From Bacillus sp. 491mf (GTDB taxonomy: Bacteria > Bacillota > Bacilli > Bacillales > Bacillaceae_G): a stretch of DNA of 64,000 bases. Where the stretch lies: NCBI RefSeq assembly GCF_900112415.1, contig NZ_FOLV01000002.1, positions 186,001 to 250,000 of the forward strand, read 5' to 3'. Shown piece after piece: positions 1-8,848 of the stretch (positions are counted from its first letter, which is position 1; each line of letters opens with the position of its first letter). The translations under genes and the position numbers were made by a program. The notes beneath the pieces were generated by a model that did not search any database, was not told the origin of the DNA, and saw nothing but the letters and a program-made list of their open reading frames with translations.

Positions 1-527
1 CATATGAAGCGAGACCAACTTTTGTTGGAGATGGCTCTTACAAAGCTACATACCAGTTTAAAAAAGAAGGAGAATATACCATTTTCCTATATGAAGAAAC
101 AGGGGATACAACTAAACAATTTGCTGAAAAGAATATAGTAGCGGGAAAAAAAGTAGTAGAAAAAAAACAAAATCCAATTGCTGCAGATACGGTATTAACG
201 AAATCTATTGGTCCATATAAAACATCGCTATTATTTCGTACGTTATATCCAAATGAAGAAGAAACATTAACGTTTCAATTTCAAGTGGGAAAAGGACAAA
301 AGGTAAAGTTTCGTTCAAATGCAGGAGAACGTTCTGAATTACGTATAGTGGATGGAGAGCGACAGCATTTTTTATACGTTGTTCCTAATAATAATGAGGA
401 ACAATTACAATTTCGCGTTACGTTTCCGAGTGAAGGACTTTATAAAATATGGGGCACTTTTTATATTGACGGAAAGAAATATGAAGAACAATTTACTTTG
501 CAAGTTCAGAAACGAAAAGACAGCTAA
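1..527 (+). CDS. C-terminal part of an unidentified protein (5' end outside window)
   Basis: The frame is open from position 3 to a TAA at 525-527, giving about 174 residues with no start visible, so the gene begins upstream. The visible part is rich in beta-strand-like segments and has two similar halves, each ending in an aromatic-rich stretch (GEYTIFLYEE and GLYKIWGTFY). This suggests repeated Ig-like or YtkA/FixH-like folds, possibly extracytoplasmic, but I do not recognise the family. The last codons run into a terminator hairpin shared with the converging mprF gene, so both proteins end in KRKDS. Confidence 0.7.
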   Translation, partial: YEARPTFVGDGSYKATYQFKKEGEYTIFLYEETGDTTKQFAEKNIVAGKKVVEKKQNPIAADTVLTKSIGPYKTSLLFRTLYPNEEETLTFQFQVGKGQKVKFRSNAGERSELRIVDGERQHFLYVVPNNNEEQLQFRVTFPSEGLYKIWGTFYIDGKKYEEQFTLQVQKRKDS

Positions 528-543
528 AATTAGCTGTCTTTTC
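516..543. terminator. Bidirectional terminator between the first gene and mprF
   Basis: AAAAGACAGCTA, loop AAAT, TAGCTGTCTTTT: a 12-bp perfect stem with T runs on both strands. It overlaps the last codons of both converging genes. Confidence 0.85.
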
Positions 544-3103
544 GTTTTCCGATTAATTTTGTTACAGCGAGCATTGTAATTGGTAAGGAATGATTTTTAC
601 GAAATGCTAAATACTTCCCGCTCCATGTTGGTTTATATTTTTCTTTGAAATGTCGCAGGCCACTAAAACTATATGTATAACGAACGTTATTAAAAATGGC
701 TGCTGCAACACGCTCTGACCAAAATGATTGTGCTGATAACCCAACATTAGAAAGCGGAGCCATTCCAATATTAAAGTATTGATAGCCATTTTCTTTTGCC
801 CATTGGAATAAATGAATGAACATAGCATCCATAATTCCGCTAGGTGCATTAGGATAATAGCGCATTAAATCAACAGATAATTCACCGTCTTGGTAAACTG
901 GCATAAATGTTGTAAAAGCAATAATTTTACCATCAATATCAGAAAGTGTTGCGATGGGCGCACGATTTATGTAATCACGATCAAAATAACCGAGAGAGAA
1001 GCTTTTTTCTTTTTTCCCCCCAAGCCATGCATCTGATACTTTTTTTAGTTCATCATACAATTCATCTGTAAATGGTGGTTCGTGAATCGCAAAAGTATAA
1101 CCATCTCGCTCGAAACGATTGAAAGTTGCACGCAATCCAGCTCGTTTTTTTCCTGAAATTGTGAAATTATTTAAATCGACAACTGCCTCTTCACCAAGCT
1201 TGAAGAAGTTATATCCAAAATCATGATATAAACCCAGCCATTTACTTTCAATTTGATAAAATACGCAAATATAGCCGAAACGATCCGCTTCTGTTAAAAA
1301 TTCTTCTAAAACGTTACGAAAAGAAGAAGGTTGTCCAATTGGATCACCAAGTATAATAAGACGTTTACCGGCAGGAGCAAACTGAATCATTGCTTTTCCG
1401 TCGTTACTGAAAAAGAATTGCTTATCTCCTAAAAAACCAAGGTGACTTAACACGTTTCCACCATATTCATCTAAAAAGTGTTGTAGTTGTGTCATATTGG
1501 CTGGTTGCCCGGGAAATTTAGTTTTGTAACGATTGGCAATTAGGGAACCAATTAGCAGAAAACTTGGTACAAAAAAAGCTGCTGCAATTGCACTGCGCTG
1601 TACTTGTTTAATATTACGAACAACAAAATCAGGTTTAAATACTTCTTTGGCATCGGCAAATTGTACCCCAAGTTTTTTGTACAGATACAACGTAATCAGT
1701 ACAAAGAGACAAACTTTTACTACATCTGAAAATGAAATCGCTATTTTCTCACGAACAAATCGTTTGCGAATCATATATAGTACAGTTAGCACAATGAGTA
1801 AAATAAAGGTTTCTTCTAAATCAATTCCTTTTAGTGTATTGAAGATCGCAGCTCCGATGAGAGATACAATTGTCATATAATAGGAGCGTTTCGTTCCGTG
1901 ATAAATGCCACGTGATAAAATAACGAGTAAAATACCAAATGTTAGTGATAAACTAAAGGAAATTTGTACAAGGTATTTAGGAACTAAAATATGCAATGCA
2001 TGAGCACGTTCAATACTTGTAGGGAAAATGGTGGAAAAAATAACCATAAGTCCTGCGAAAATTGTTAATGCAGCAGATGCCCAAGAACCTAGTTTTCCAA
2101 GAAAATCACGTTGTAATGACCAAATGACCCCAGTTGTTTCCAGGGCAGGTGCAATAAATGGTTTATCTTCAAATTTCTTTAAAGCAGCTCCTGTCATTTC
2201 AAATGCTGCAAAAATTAAACCGAGTCCAAACGGTAAAATATAATATACAAGGCGATATAATAACATAGCAGGAAGTAATACACCTGTATCTACACCATAT
2301 TGTCCAATCCCTGTTAAAAAAACAAAGTCGAAGGAACCAAGCCCCCCTGGTACAAGACTCACAACGCCAGCTAAAGCTGCAATAACATATACACCGAGAA
2401 CTTTATGGAAATCTATTTCAATTCCGAATAGAAGTAAGATGACATATATTACTATACCCGCTGATACCCACTCTACTAATGAAACAAGGGAGTAGAGGAC
2501 AGTTGGATTTTTTTCAACTTGTTCTTCTTCTTTTCTTTGCTTGCGACTTTTTATTTTAGAAATCCCTATGTATAACGGAACAAAAAGAGCAAAAAAGATG
2601 AAAACGGGCCATAGCCAAGGCTTTTCGTGTAAAATAAATCTTGTATCTAGTATGCCAATTAGACCGAGAAAAGATAATAATGCTAGTCCGTTAATAAAAG
2701 CTGCTGTCATCCAGGCGATACTTCGAATAAGTTTACCATTTTCTTGTACATAAGGACGATATAACATTGTACGTATACCTGCCCCAACAAGACCGCCAAA
2801 TCCTATAAATCCATTGAATGTATTAGCAGTCCAAGAAATACGAAAAATCTTTTTAATTGGTATATCTGCTTGTAGATGCCGCAACATTACAAAATCGTAA
2901 AAGAACATTGTAGCAACAGCAAATGCACCGAGTATAACGGCTAAGAAAAATCCACCGGGTGGAATATGTTTAATCGTTTCAACTGCTTCTCGAAATGAAA
3001 CACCAGATAGTTCTTTGCGTGCTTGAAAAAACACGATTGTTAATACAACAAAGGGAAAAATAAATTTTCCAATTTGTAATATACGTTTCCATGAAAACGA
3101 CAT
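530..3103 (-). CDS. mprF: MprF, phosphatidylglycerol lysyltransferase/flippase
   Basis: MprF transfers lysine from Lys-tRNA to phosphatidylglycerol and flips the product outward, lowering the negative surface charge and protecting against cationic peptides and daptomycin. The protein is 857 aa, the usual size. The N-terminal two thirds carry many hydrophobic helices (flippase part). The C-terminal ~330 residues are a cytosolic GNAT-like synthase domain with family-typical stretches such as GGNVLSHLGFLGDK and NIGMAPLSNVGLS. The start is ATG at 3103 (MSFSWKRIL), preceded 8 nt upstream by GGAGAG; an in-frame extension to 3220 lacks a ribosome site. The gene stands alone on the minus strand and shares its terminator with the converging upstream gene. 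Confidence 0.95.
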   Translation of the reverse strand: MSFSWKRILQIGKFIFPFVVLTIVFFQARKELSGVSFREAVETIKHIPPGGFFLAVILGAFAVATMFFYDFVMLRHLQADIPIKKIFRISWTANTFNGFIGFGGLVGAGIRTMLYRPYVQENGKLIRSIAWMTAAFINGLALLSFLGLIGILDTRFILHEKPWLWPVFIFFALFVPLYIGISKIKSRKQRKEEEQVEKNPTVLYSLVSLVEWVSAGIVIYVILLLFGIEIDFHKVLGVYVIAALAGVVSLVPGGLGSFDFVFLTGIGQYGVDTGVLLPAMLLYRLVYYILPFGLGLIFAAFEMTGAALKKFEDKPFIAPALETTGVIWSLQRDFLGKLGSWASAALTIFAGLMVIFSTIFPTSIERAHALHILVPKYLVQISFSLSLTFGILLVILSRGIYHGTKRSYYMTIVSLIGAAIFNTLKGIDLEETFILLIVLTVLYMIRKRFVREKIAISFSDVVKVCLFVLITLYLYKKLGVQFADAKEVFKPDFVVRNIKQVQRSAIAAAFFVPSFLLIGSLIANRYKTKFPGQPANMTQLQHFLDEYGGNVLSHLGFLGDKQFFFSNDGKAMIQFAPAGKRLIILGDPIGQPSSFRNVLEEFLTEADRFGYICVFYQIESKWLGLYHDFGYNFFKLGEEAVVDLNNFTISGKKRAGLRATFNRFERDGYTFAIHEPPFTDELYDELKKVSDAWLGGKKEKSFSLGYFDRDYINRAPIATLSDIDGKIIAFTTFMPVYQDGELSVDLMRYYPNAPSGIMDAMFIHLFQWAKENGYQYFNIGMAPLSNVGLSAQSFWSERVAAAIFNNVRYTYSFSGLRHFKEKYKPTWSGKYLAFRKNHSLPITMLAVTKLIGKRKDS

Positions 3104-3560
3104 AAAGACAACTCTCCTTGTATTAGAAAACTGAGACAATATTTTTATTATGACAAACTTCAATAAAAATAAAAAGAAAAATTCTTTGAAAATGTAGTTG
3201 TAATTTATATATGTAAACATTATCTATTAATAATCGGTAAAACTTTATACTTAAAAATCTGAAAAATCCCACTTTATTTCGAAGGTTTTTTGAAAGAATT
3301 TCCTTCTTTTGAAGGAAATTTGTTTTTAAAATCGAAAATCAAAACATATATTTGCGTGATGTCATTCTGTAGTTATGTGATAAAAAAAGAGATAGTGTGA
3401 GTGAGGATTTTCATATTAATACGTTCGAAGAATTTTGCGTATATTTTGATGAGGATACAATTGGGAGTAAGGCGTTTTGTAAAGAAGCTGATCCAAAATA
3501 AATATATAACAGAAAAATTAACTTTCAAAATTAGTTCAAATGGTAGGGGGAGAAACTAAC
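3104..3560. other. AT-rich gap between mprF and ypuI
   Basis: This 457-bp divergent intergenic region should hold the mprF promoter (minus) and the ypuI promoter (plus). It contains an orphan hairpin at 3297-3320 (AATTTCCTTC, loop TTTT, GAAGGAAATT) followed by TGTTTTT, which looks like a + strand terminator although no + strand gene precedes it. A 34-codon open stretch at 3397-3501 is listed separately. Confidence 0.5.
3397..3501 (+). pseudogene. Possible 34-codon gene remnant
   Basis: GTG at 3397 to TAA at 3499-3501 encodes an acidic, protein-like peptide (VSEDFHINTFEEFCVYF...CKEADPK). There is no good ribosome binding site and the frame has no further start upstream. It may be the remains of a lost gene or chance. 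Confidence 0.2.
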
Positions 3561-4052
3561 ATGTCCAATTTAATGGTTGAAAACCAAACGCAGCAAGTAA
3601 CTGTTTTTTTGGGAGAAGTAGTTGAAGTAATCACTAAATATGTAAACTATTATACGCTACCTTTATTATTAGAAGAAACACCATCCGGCGATGAACAGTA
3701 TTTTGCTGGATTATTAGCTTCCATTCGGCGCTTGCTTGTATTTTGTGAAGAAGGCTTAGATGCTTGCTCTGTATTACTGAATAATAAACCGTTTCGGAAA
3801 AGTGCAGCGGAAAGAACGTTATATAAAATCTATCATCAAGTGATTGCAGAGTTTTTTTCACCTAAAAATGATCATTGGTATGAAAATAGCCGATCAGCTT
3901 ATACGGGAAAGAATTCAATTGCGTTTCAAAAGCAACCTCCTATGTCGATTGAACAAATGATGAAAGAGTTAGAAGGGAAATTTCAAATGCTGCGTGAAGA
4001 GCTAGAATATTATGAGACCGACTATCAAACGAAAATGATCCAAAAATATTAA
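3561..4052 (+). CDS. ypuI: YpuI family protein (DUF3907)
   Basis: A 163-aa soluble, mostly helical protein of unknown function. I recognise it as YpuI/DUF3907 from its sequence and position: in B. subtilis ypuI sits directly before dacB, and here only the superoxide dismutase gene intervenes. The chosen start is ATG at 3561, 7 nt after AGGGGGAG; an earlier in-frame ATG at 3540 lies upstream of that site and would give seven extra residues. No signal peptide or membrane helix is evident. A terminator follows, so it is probably transcribed alone. Confidence 0.85.
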   Translation: MSNLMVENQTQQVTVFLGEVVEVITKYVNYYTLPLLLEETPSGDEQYFAGLLASIRRLLVFCEEGLDACSVLLNNKPFRKSAAERTLYKIYHQVIAEFFSPKNDHWYENSRSAYTGKNSIAFQKQPPMSIEQMMKELEGKFQMLREELEYYETDYQTKMIQKY

Positions 4053-4059
4053 CTACTGT

Positions 4060-4089
4060 AAGAAGTTAGGTGATTCCTAGCTTCTTTTG
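4060..4089 (+). terminator. Terminator after ypuI
   Basis: AAGAAGTTAGG, loop TGATT, CCTAGCTTCTT then TTTGC; an 11-bp stem with one G-U pair. Confidence 0.75.
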
Positions 4090-4159
4090 CTTTTTGAATC
4101 GTCATATACAACCGGAATTTTGAATACATTTAAGAAGGATATATTGATGGAGGTGTCAT

Positions 4160-5071
4160 ATGAGTCAGCAAGAAGTATTCACTGATTACTTTCATGAGGT
4201 TGAAAGTTGGTGTGAAAGTGTTCTCCACGTATTAGATAGCCGGGCAACAGAAGTGTATGATGTTCATATGCTTGCATATAAAATTCAAATGCTATTAGAT
4301 CGCATTAAAGAAAATGAATATGATTACGATGCAGAGTTTGTTTATGAAATTAGTGATGATGTCGAGCATATTCAACACTACTTACAAGAAGCGTTAATGA
4401 CTGATTCGGAATATGCATTATATGAAAGAAATTATGAAAGAGCTTCTGTACCAATTGGCGGACATACCTTGCCGCCGCTTCCGTATCCGTATAATGCGTT
4501 AGAGCCTTATATCTCAAGGGAAATTATGATGCTTCATCACGATAAGCATCATCGTAGTTATGTAGAGGGATTAAATAAAGCAGAGAAGATGATGGCAGAA
4601 GCAAGAAAAACAAATCAATTTGATTTAATAAAACATTGGGAGAGAGAAGCTGCCTTTCATGGTTCTGGTCATTATTTACACACCATTTTTTGGAATAATA
4701 TGAAAAGAGATGGTGGTGGCAGCCCGCATGGAGACTTATCGAGGGAAATTGAAAAAGATTTTGGGAGCTTTTTACGTTTTCAAAAACATTTTACAGAAGC
4801 AGCAGCAAAGGTGGAAGGTTCAGGATGGGCTATTCTCGTTTGGGCGCCTCGTTCTGGACGATTAGAAATTTTACAAAGTACACTTCATCAATTATTTACA
4901 CAGTGGGATACAATTCCTCTATTAGTACTGGATGTATGGGAACATGCCTATTATTTACAATATCAAAACCGAAAGGAAGAATATATAAAGAATTGGTGGA
5001 ATATTGTCAACTGGGGAGATGTAGAGAAAAGATTTGAAAGTGCGAAGAATTTACAGTGGATACCATATTAG
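4160..5071 (+). CDS. Fe/Mn superoxide dismutase with N-terminal extension
   Basis: Converts superoxide to peroxide and oxygen using Fe or Mn. The 303-aa protein has about 95 extra N-terminal residues, acidic and helical, before a complete SOD domain beginning at LPPLPYPYNALEPYIS. Metal ligands are visible: His in MLHHDKHH, His in YLHTIFW, and Asp and His in DVWEHAYY. The usual Asn of the NHSLFW motif is Leu here. Extended SODs of this kind (SodF-like) are known in Bacillus as a second SOD. ATG at 4160 follows GGAGGTG. Metal preference cannot be told from the sequence. B. subtilis lacks a SOD at this position. Confidence 0.9.
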   Translation: MSQQEVFTDYFHEVESWCESVLHVLDSRATEVYDVHMLAYKIQMLLDRIKENEYDYDAEFVYEISDDVEHIQHYLQEALMTDSEYALYERNYERASVPIGGHTLPPLPYPYNALEPYISREIMMLHHDKHHRSYVEGLNKAEKMMAEARKTNQFDLIKHWEREAAFHGSGHYLHTIFWNNMKRDGGGSPHGDLSREIEKDFGSFLRFQKHFTEAAAKVEGSGWAILVWAPRSGRLEILQSTLHQLFTQWDTIPLLVLDVWEHAYYLQYQNRKEEYIKNWWNIVNWGDVEKRFESAKNLQWIPY

Positions 5072-5095
5072 ACGCATCACAATGCGTCTTTTTTA
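5071..5095 (+). terminator. Terminator after the superoxide dismutase gene
   Basis: GACGCAT, loop CACA, ATGCGTC, then TTTTTT. Confidence 0.85.
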
Positions 5096-5143
5096 GTTGT
5101 CTTTCTATTCGGTTGCAAGCTAGTTATCCATCTCAACTTCCAT

Positions 5144-5171
5144 TCATATTTTAAAGGTCCAAGCATACACT
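5144..5171 (+). promoter_or_regulatory. Sigma-E-type promoter of dacB
   Basis: TCATATT (5144-5150) and CATACACT (5164-5171), 13 nt apart, match the sigma-E -35 and -10 patterns very well. Transcription would begin near 5178, about 25 nt before dacB. Known biology agrees: dacB is mother-cell, sigma-E controlled in B. subtilis. Confidence 0.7.
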
Positions 5172-5203
5172 TGTACAAAAAGTGCCAAAAAGGACGTGGA
5201 TAT

Positions 5204-6325
5204 ATGCGGAGAAGATGGATCGTGATTGCACTTATTCTAATATGTGCAAGTATGTTGCCACATGATACATATGCACAAATGAATAATGTTAGTGCACGTA
5301 ATGCTGTGTTGATGGAGCAACATTCGGGGCGAGTATTATATGGGAAGTTAGAGCATGAATCTGAAAAAATCGCAAGTATTACAAAAATTATGACCGCACT
5401 TTTAGCGGTCGAATCAGGGAAAATGAAAGAAAAGGTATCCATTAGTAATACAGCGGTTCGTGTGGAAGGATCAGCTATTTATTTAAAACCAGGACAGAAA
5501 GTACCATTAGAAGATTTAGTATATGGTTTAATGCTGCGCTCTGGAAATGATGCAGCTCAAGCAATTGCAGAATATGTTGGCGGGAGTATAGATGGATTCG
5601 TATATCTAATGAATGAAAAAGCAGCACAAATTGGAATGAAGGATACACATTTTTCTAATCCACATGGTTTAGACGGCGACGGGACACATTATTCTTCAGC
5701 ATATGATATGGCACAGTTAACCCGGTATGCCATGGAAAACGAGACATTTCGTAAAATTTTTGGAACGAAAACGTATCAATCTAAAGTATGGGACTATCCA
5801 TGGAAAAATAAACATAAGCTTGTTACTTCTATGTACGAGTATGCAACGGGAGGGAAAACTGGATTTACGAAAAAGGCAGGGCGAACACTTGTAACAACTG
5901 CATCAAAGGATGGGCTAGATTTAATTGTTGTAACATTGCAAGCTTCGGGTGATTGGGATGACCATATGTACTTATTTAATGAAGGATTTAAACAATATAC
6001 AGCAACTACGGTAGTAGCGAAGGGGCCTCTATCTGAACTGCAAGACAAAAAGTATACCAATCATATATATACGAAAAATGATTTATTAGTGCCGCTAACA
6101 AAAGAAGAGGCTAAAAAGGTTGTTATAAAAATTGAATTTGATAAAACAGCCAAGCTGATAGATGGAGAGAAAGTGGGGCGTGCTGTCGCTTATTTAAACG
6201 AAGAAGAAATTGGAGAGCGTAACCTATTTTATAGTAAACGGAAACTTATTGTGAGCACGGGTTTGTTTTGGAGAGATTTTCAGGAAGTATTTTCTCATAT
6301 GTTAGGTGTGGAAATAGATGGTTAA
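5204..6325 (+). CDS. dacB: DacB, sporulation D-alanyl-D-alanine carboxypeptidase (PBP5*)
   Basis: Trims the terminal D-Ala from peptidoglycan stem peptides during spore cortex synthesis, limiting cross-linking. The protein is 373 aa with a signal peptide (MRRRWIVIALILIC... cleaved near TYAQ). Penicillin-binding motifs are intact: S58-I-T-K61 (SxxK), SGN in LRSGNDAA and KTG in GGKTGFTKKAGRT, followed by the beta-rich C-terminal domain. ATG at 5204 follows AAGGACGTGG; an in-frame TTG at 5171 lies inside the -10 box, so it cannot be the start. The gene overlaps spmA by 8 nt, forming a dacB-spmA-spmB operon as in B. subtilis. Confidence 0.95.
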   Translation: MRRRWIVIALILICASMLPHDTYAQMNNVSARNAVLMEQHSGRVLYGKLEHESEKIASITKIMTALLAVESGKMKEKVSISNTAVRVEGSAIYLKPGQKVPLEDLVYGLMLRSGNDAAQAIAEYVGGSIDGFVYLMNEKAAQIGMKDTHFSNPHGLDGDGTHYSSAYDMAQLTRYAMENETFRKIFGTKTYQSKVWDYPWKNKHKLVTSMYEYATGGKTGFTKKAGRTLVTTASKDGLDLIVVTLQASGDWDDHMYLFNEGFKQYTATTVVAKGPLSELQDKKYTNHIYTKNDLLVPLTKEEAKKVVIKIEFDKTAKLIDGEKVGRAVAYLNEEEIGERNLFYSKRKLIVSTGLFWRDFQEVFSHMLGVEIDG

Positions 6326-6914
6326 TATTATATGGGTTGCGATGGCGATAATTGGTATTGTATATGCAATGTTTAATGGAACGATGGACGAAGTAAATAA
6401 AGCAGTTTTCGAAGGTTCAAAAAATGCTGTAACCATTTGTATCGGACTGATTAGTGTTCTTGTTTTTTGGCTAGGTTTAATGAAGATTGCCGAGGAAGCT
6501 GGTTTGCTAAAGAAACTTGTTGCACTGTTTATGCCTCTTGTAAAAAAACTGTTTCCAGAAGTGCCAAAGAATCATCCAGCACTGGGGTTCATTTTGTCTA
6601 ATATGATGGCAAACTTTTTTGGATTAGGCAATGCAGCCACGCCGCTTGGGATTAAAGCAATGGAACATTTAAAAGAATTAAATGGAGGAAGAGACTTTGC
6701 AAGCCGCTCTATGATTACATTTCTTGCTTTAAATACATCAGCTATTACACTTATTCCCACTACTGTTATTTCGATTCGGATGACGTATCATTCTGCAAAT
6801 CCAACTGAAATTGTAGGCGTAACGTTTATCGCTCAGGTTTTATCTATGATTGGAGCGATTTGGATTGATCGTTACTTTTACCGAAGAAGAAGTAGAAAGG
6901 GGAAGAAAAAATGA
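6318..6914 (+). CDS. spmA: SpmA, spore maturation protein A
   Basis: A 198-aa integral membrane protein with nucleoside-recognition (Gate) type helices. SpmA and SpmB act together with DacB to dehydrate the spore core, which sets spore heat resistance. Visible features are several hydrophobic segments, the conserved stretch NMMANFFGLGNAATPLG, and a basic C terminus (RRRSRKGKKK). The start ATG lies within dacB and the stop overlaps spmB by 4 nt, so translation is coupled. Transported substrate is unknown. Confidence 0.93.
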   Translation: MVNIIWVAMAIIGIVYAMFNGTMDEVNKAVFEGSKNAVTICIGLISVLVFWLGLMKIAEEAGLLKKLVALFMPLVKKLFPEVPKNHPALGFILSNMMANFFGLGNAATPLGIKAMEHLKELNGGRDFASRSMITFLALNTSAITLIPTTVISIRMTYHSANPTEIVGVTFIAQVLSMIGAIWIDRYFYRRRSRKGKKK

Positions 6915-7444
6915 ACCTCGTTAATACGATTTCTTTATGGGTAATCCCCTGTGTAATTGGATTTATTTTATTATATGGTACGATAAAAAAAGTACCGACG
7001 TATGAATCATTTGTAGAAGGCGGGAAAGAAGGAATTCAAATTGCTATATCTATTTTGCCATTTATGGTCGGTATGCTCGTTTCTATTTCAATTTTTCGTG
7101 CTTCAGGCGCGCTAGATGCAATGATCCATGTAATGAAACCAATGCTAGATGCTATCCATGTGCCAGCAGAGATTGTTCCTCTTGCTCTTATTCGCCCTAT
7201 TTCTGGATCAGCAGGGCTAAGTATTACAACTGATTTAATTGCCACATATGGGCCGGATTCATTTATTGGGAGACTTGCGTCTACGATGCAAGGAAGTACA
7301 GATACAACTTTTTATATTTTAACAGTTTATTTTGGAGCGGTTGGGATTCGGAAAATGGGCGATGCTTTAAAGGTAGGCTTATTTGCTGATTTAATTGGGA
7401 TTGTGTGCTCAATTGTATTTGTTTCACTCATGTTTCAGCAATAA
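6911..7444 (+). CDS. spmB: SpmB, spore maturation protein B
   Basis: A 177-aa membrane protein of the same Gate-domain family as SpmA, with the conserved stretch ALIRPISGSAGLSI and a typical GSTDTTFY motif. It begins at ATG overlapping the spmA stop (ATGA) and is the last gene of the dacB operon, followed by a strong terminator. It acts with SpmA in the sporulating cell; the molecular activity is not established. Confidence 0.93.
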   Translation: MNLVNTISLWVIPCVIGFILLYGTIKKVPTYESFVEGGKEGIQIAISILPFMVGMLVSISIFRASGALDAMIHVMKPMLDAIHVPAEIVPLALIRPISGSAGLSITTDLIATYGPDSFIGRLASTMQGSTDTTFYILTVYFGAVGIRKMGDALKVGLFADLIGIVCSIVFVSLMFQQ

Positions 7445-7485
7445 TGATTCATTTTTCATTCCAATTAGACTATAATACGGATACA

Positions 7486-7522
7486 GCCACTATTAAGAAT
7501 GTGCTTAATAGTGGCTTTTTTA
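7486..7522 (+). terminator. Terminator after spmB
   Basis: GCCACTATTAAG (7486-7497), short loop, CTTAATAGTGGC (7504-7515), then TTTTTT. Perfect 12-bp stem. Confidence 0.9.
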
Positions 7523-7731
7523 TGGATTATTTTTGACAAAACCGTGAACAATTGTTGTGAGAAAATGGAAGGATGTAAATCATAATAAAGAAGAAAAATG
7601 CATTTTATTCCTTTATTAGCTTATAAAGTTGGCGATGTTGTTTACGGTAAGGAAGGATAATCGCCATTAAGGCTAGACAGTTGCCAAGTCCTTCTAATGA
7701 AGGTAAGATGAATTTGAGGTGAAGAAACGAA

Positions 7732-8460
7732 ATGGAACGACTACAAAAGGTAATAGCGCAAGCAGGTATTGCGTCGAGAAGAAAGGCAGAAGAACTCATT
7801 CAACAAGGTAAAGTTAAGGTTAACGGAAAAATCGTGACTGAACTAGGAACGAAAGTGAGTGCGCAAGATAAAGTTGAAGTAAACAACATTCCTCTTGAAA
7901 AAGAAACGCCTGCTTACTTTTTATTATATAAACCAACGGGTGTTATTTCGAGCGTAACAGATGATAAAGGAAGAAAAGTTGTGACAGATTTCTTTTTAGA
8001 TATTCCACAGCGTCTGTTTCCAATTGGCCGATTAGATTATGATACATCTGGTTTAATATTGATGACAAATGACGGAGAGTTTGCGAACATTTTAATGCAT
8101 CCAAAGTATAAGGTTGAGAAAACATACGTAGCAAAGGTAAAAGGTCCGCTAACTGGTGAAAAAATCCGCATGTTAGAAAAAGGTGTTATGCTAGAAGAAG
8201 GAAAGACGGCGCCTGCACGTGTGAAAATCCTTTCATGGGATAAGCGTAAAGAAATTGCAATTGTACAATTGACAATTCACGAGGGAAGAAATCGCCAAGT
8301 ACGTAGAATGTTTGAAGCAGTTGGATGTAACGTGATGAAATTAAAGCGTGAGCGTTATGCCTTCTTAGAGTTAGGGAGTTTGCGCCCAGGGGATGCGAGA
8401 GAACTAACTCCTCATGAAGTAAAACAACTTCGTGCTCTCGCTTCAACGAAACCGAGATAG
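7732..8460 (+). CDS. rluB: RluB, 23S rRNA pseudouridine synthase
   Basis: Makes pseudouridine in 23S rRNA (the position equivalent to E. coli 2605, known for the family). The 242-aa protein has an N-terminal S4 RNA-binding domain (residues 1-60, IASRRKAEELIQQGKVKVNG), then an RsuA/RluB catalytic domain with the active-site Asp in GRLDYDTSGL and the RNRQVRRM motif. ATG at 7732 follows GAGGTGAAG. It lies between spm and res genes exactly as in B. subtilis. Confidence 0.93.
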   Translation: MERLQKVIAQAGIASRRKAEELIQQGKVKVNGKIVTELGTKVSAQDKVEVNNIPLEKETPAYFLLYKPTGVISSVTDDKGRKVVTDFFLDIPQRLFPIGRLDYDTSGLILMTNDGEFANILMHPKYKVEKTYVAKVKGPLTGEKIRMLEKGVMLEEGKTAPARVKILSWDKRKEIAIVQLTIHEGRNRQVRRMFEAVGCNVMKLKRERYAFLELGSLRPGDARELTPHEVKQLRALASTKPR

Positions 8461-8848
8461 TATAGAATATAAAGGCTTCTATCAGTAAAGAAAACTTTAC
8501 TGATAGAAGTGAATACATATATAAATTTATTGTAACTACTCAGTCATACATTTCATTTAGAAGTTTGATAAGGGGATTATTCCAGTGAACATATGCCCCT
8601 TATTATCTATAGAAAGTTACTTTCATTTTTCGGCATATAGACTACTATCATGAAGATCAAAACGGACCTATCTTTCTTTGTTTTAAAACTTTGCACTTGG
8701 CAGGTAAAGGCCCTGACCGCTTCTATGCATGGCTAGATCCTCTTGCCTACCTTAAAAAGGGTTTTATGTCAGTTTTTCAATGGGCATTTTTATAGAAAAG
8801 TTTAGTATGTGCTAAACTTCTTTATTCGGTTAAGGAAGGAGAGACACT
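8461..8848. other. 388-bp gap before resA with hairpins and a repeat
   Basis: Contains a 15-bp perfect stem at 8476-8509 (CTTCTATCAGTAAAG, loop AAAA) without a T run, another inverted repeat (ATAAGGGG near 8569 with CCCCTTAT near 8596), and then a copy of repeat family C (listed separately). The first stem begins just after ATAAAGG and resembles the left-arm hairpin of the bcr1-like elements, so it may be a decayed copy. The resA promoter must lie here or in the repeat. Confidence 0.5.
8620..8780 (+). repeat. Repeat family C, copy 1 (bcr-type interspersed repeat)
   Basis: Shares with four other + strand copies an order of landmarks: TTTTTCGGCATA, a variable AT-rich middle, GGCAGGTAAAGGCCCTGACC, TTCTATGCA and a terminator-like end AAAAAGGGTTTTATGTC. 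The imperfect hairpin arms are 8713-8719 and 8730-8736. It ends about 70 nt before resA. Confidence 0.8.

Noticed and set aside
1533-2753. Several + strand open frames of 70-115 codons opposite mprF
   Set aside because: Antisense to a well-supported gene, without ribosome sites.
7598-7660. 20-codon open frame upstream of rluB (MHFIPLLAYKVGDVVYGKEG)
   Set aside because: Only a weak AAAGAAG before the ATG and too short to judge; not listed as a gene.
8476-8509. 15-bp perfect hairpin after rluB as a terminator
   Set aside because: No T run follows, so it was not called a terminator; kept as a possible bcr1 remnant.
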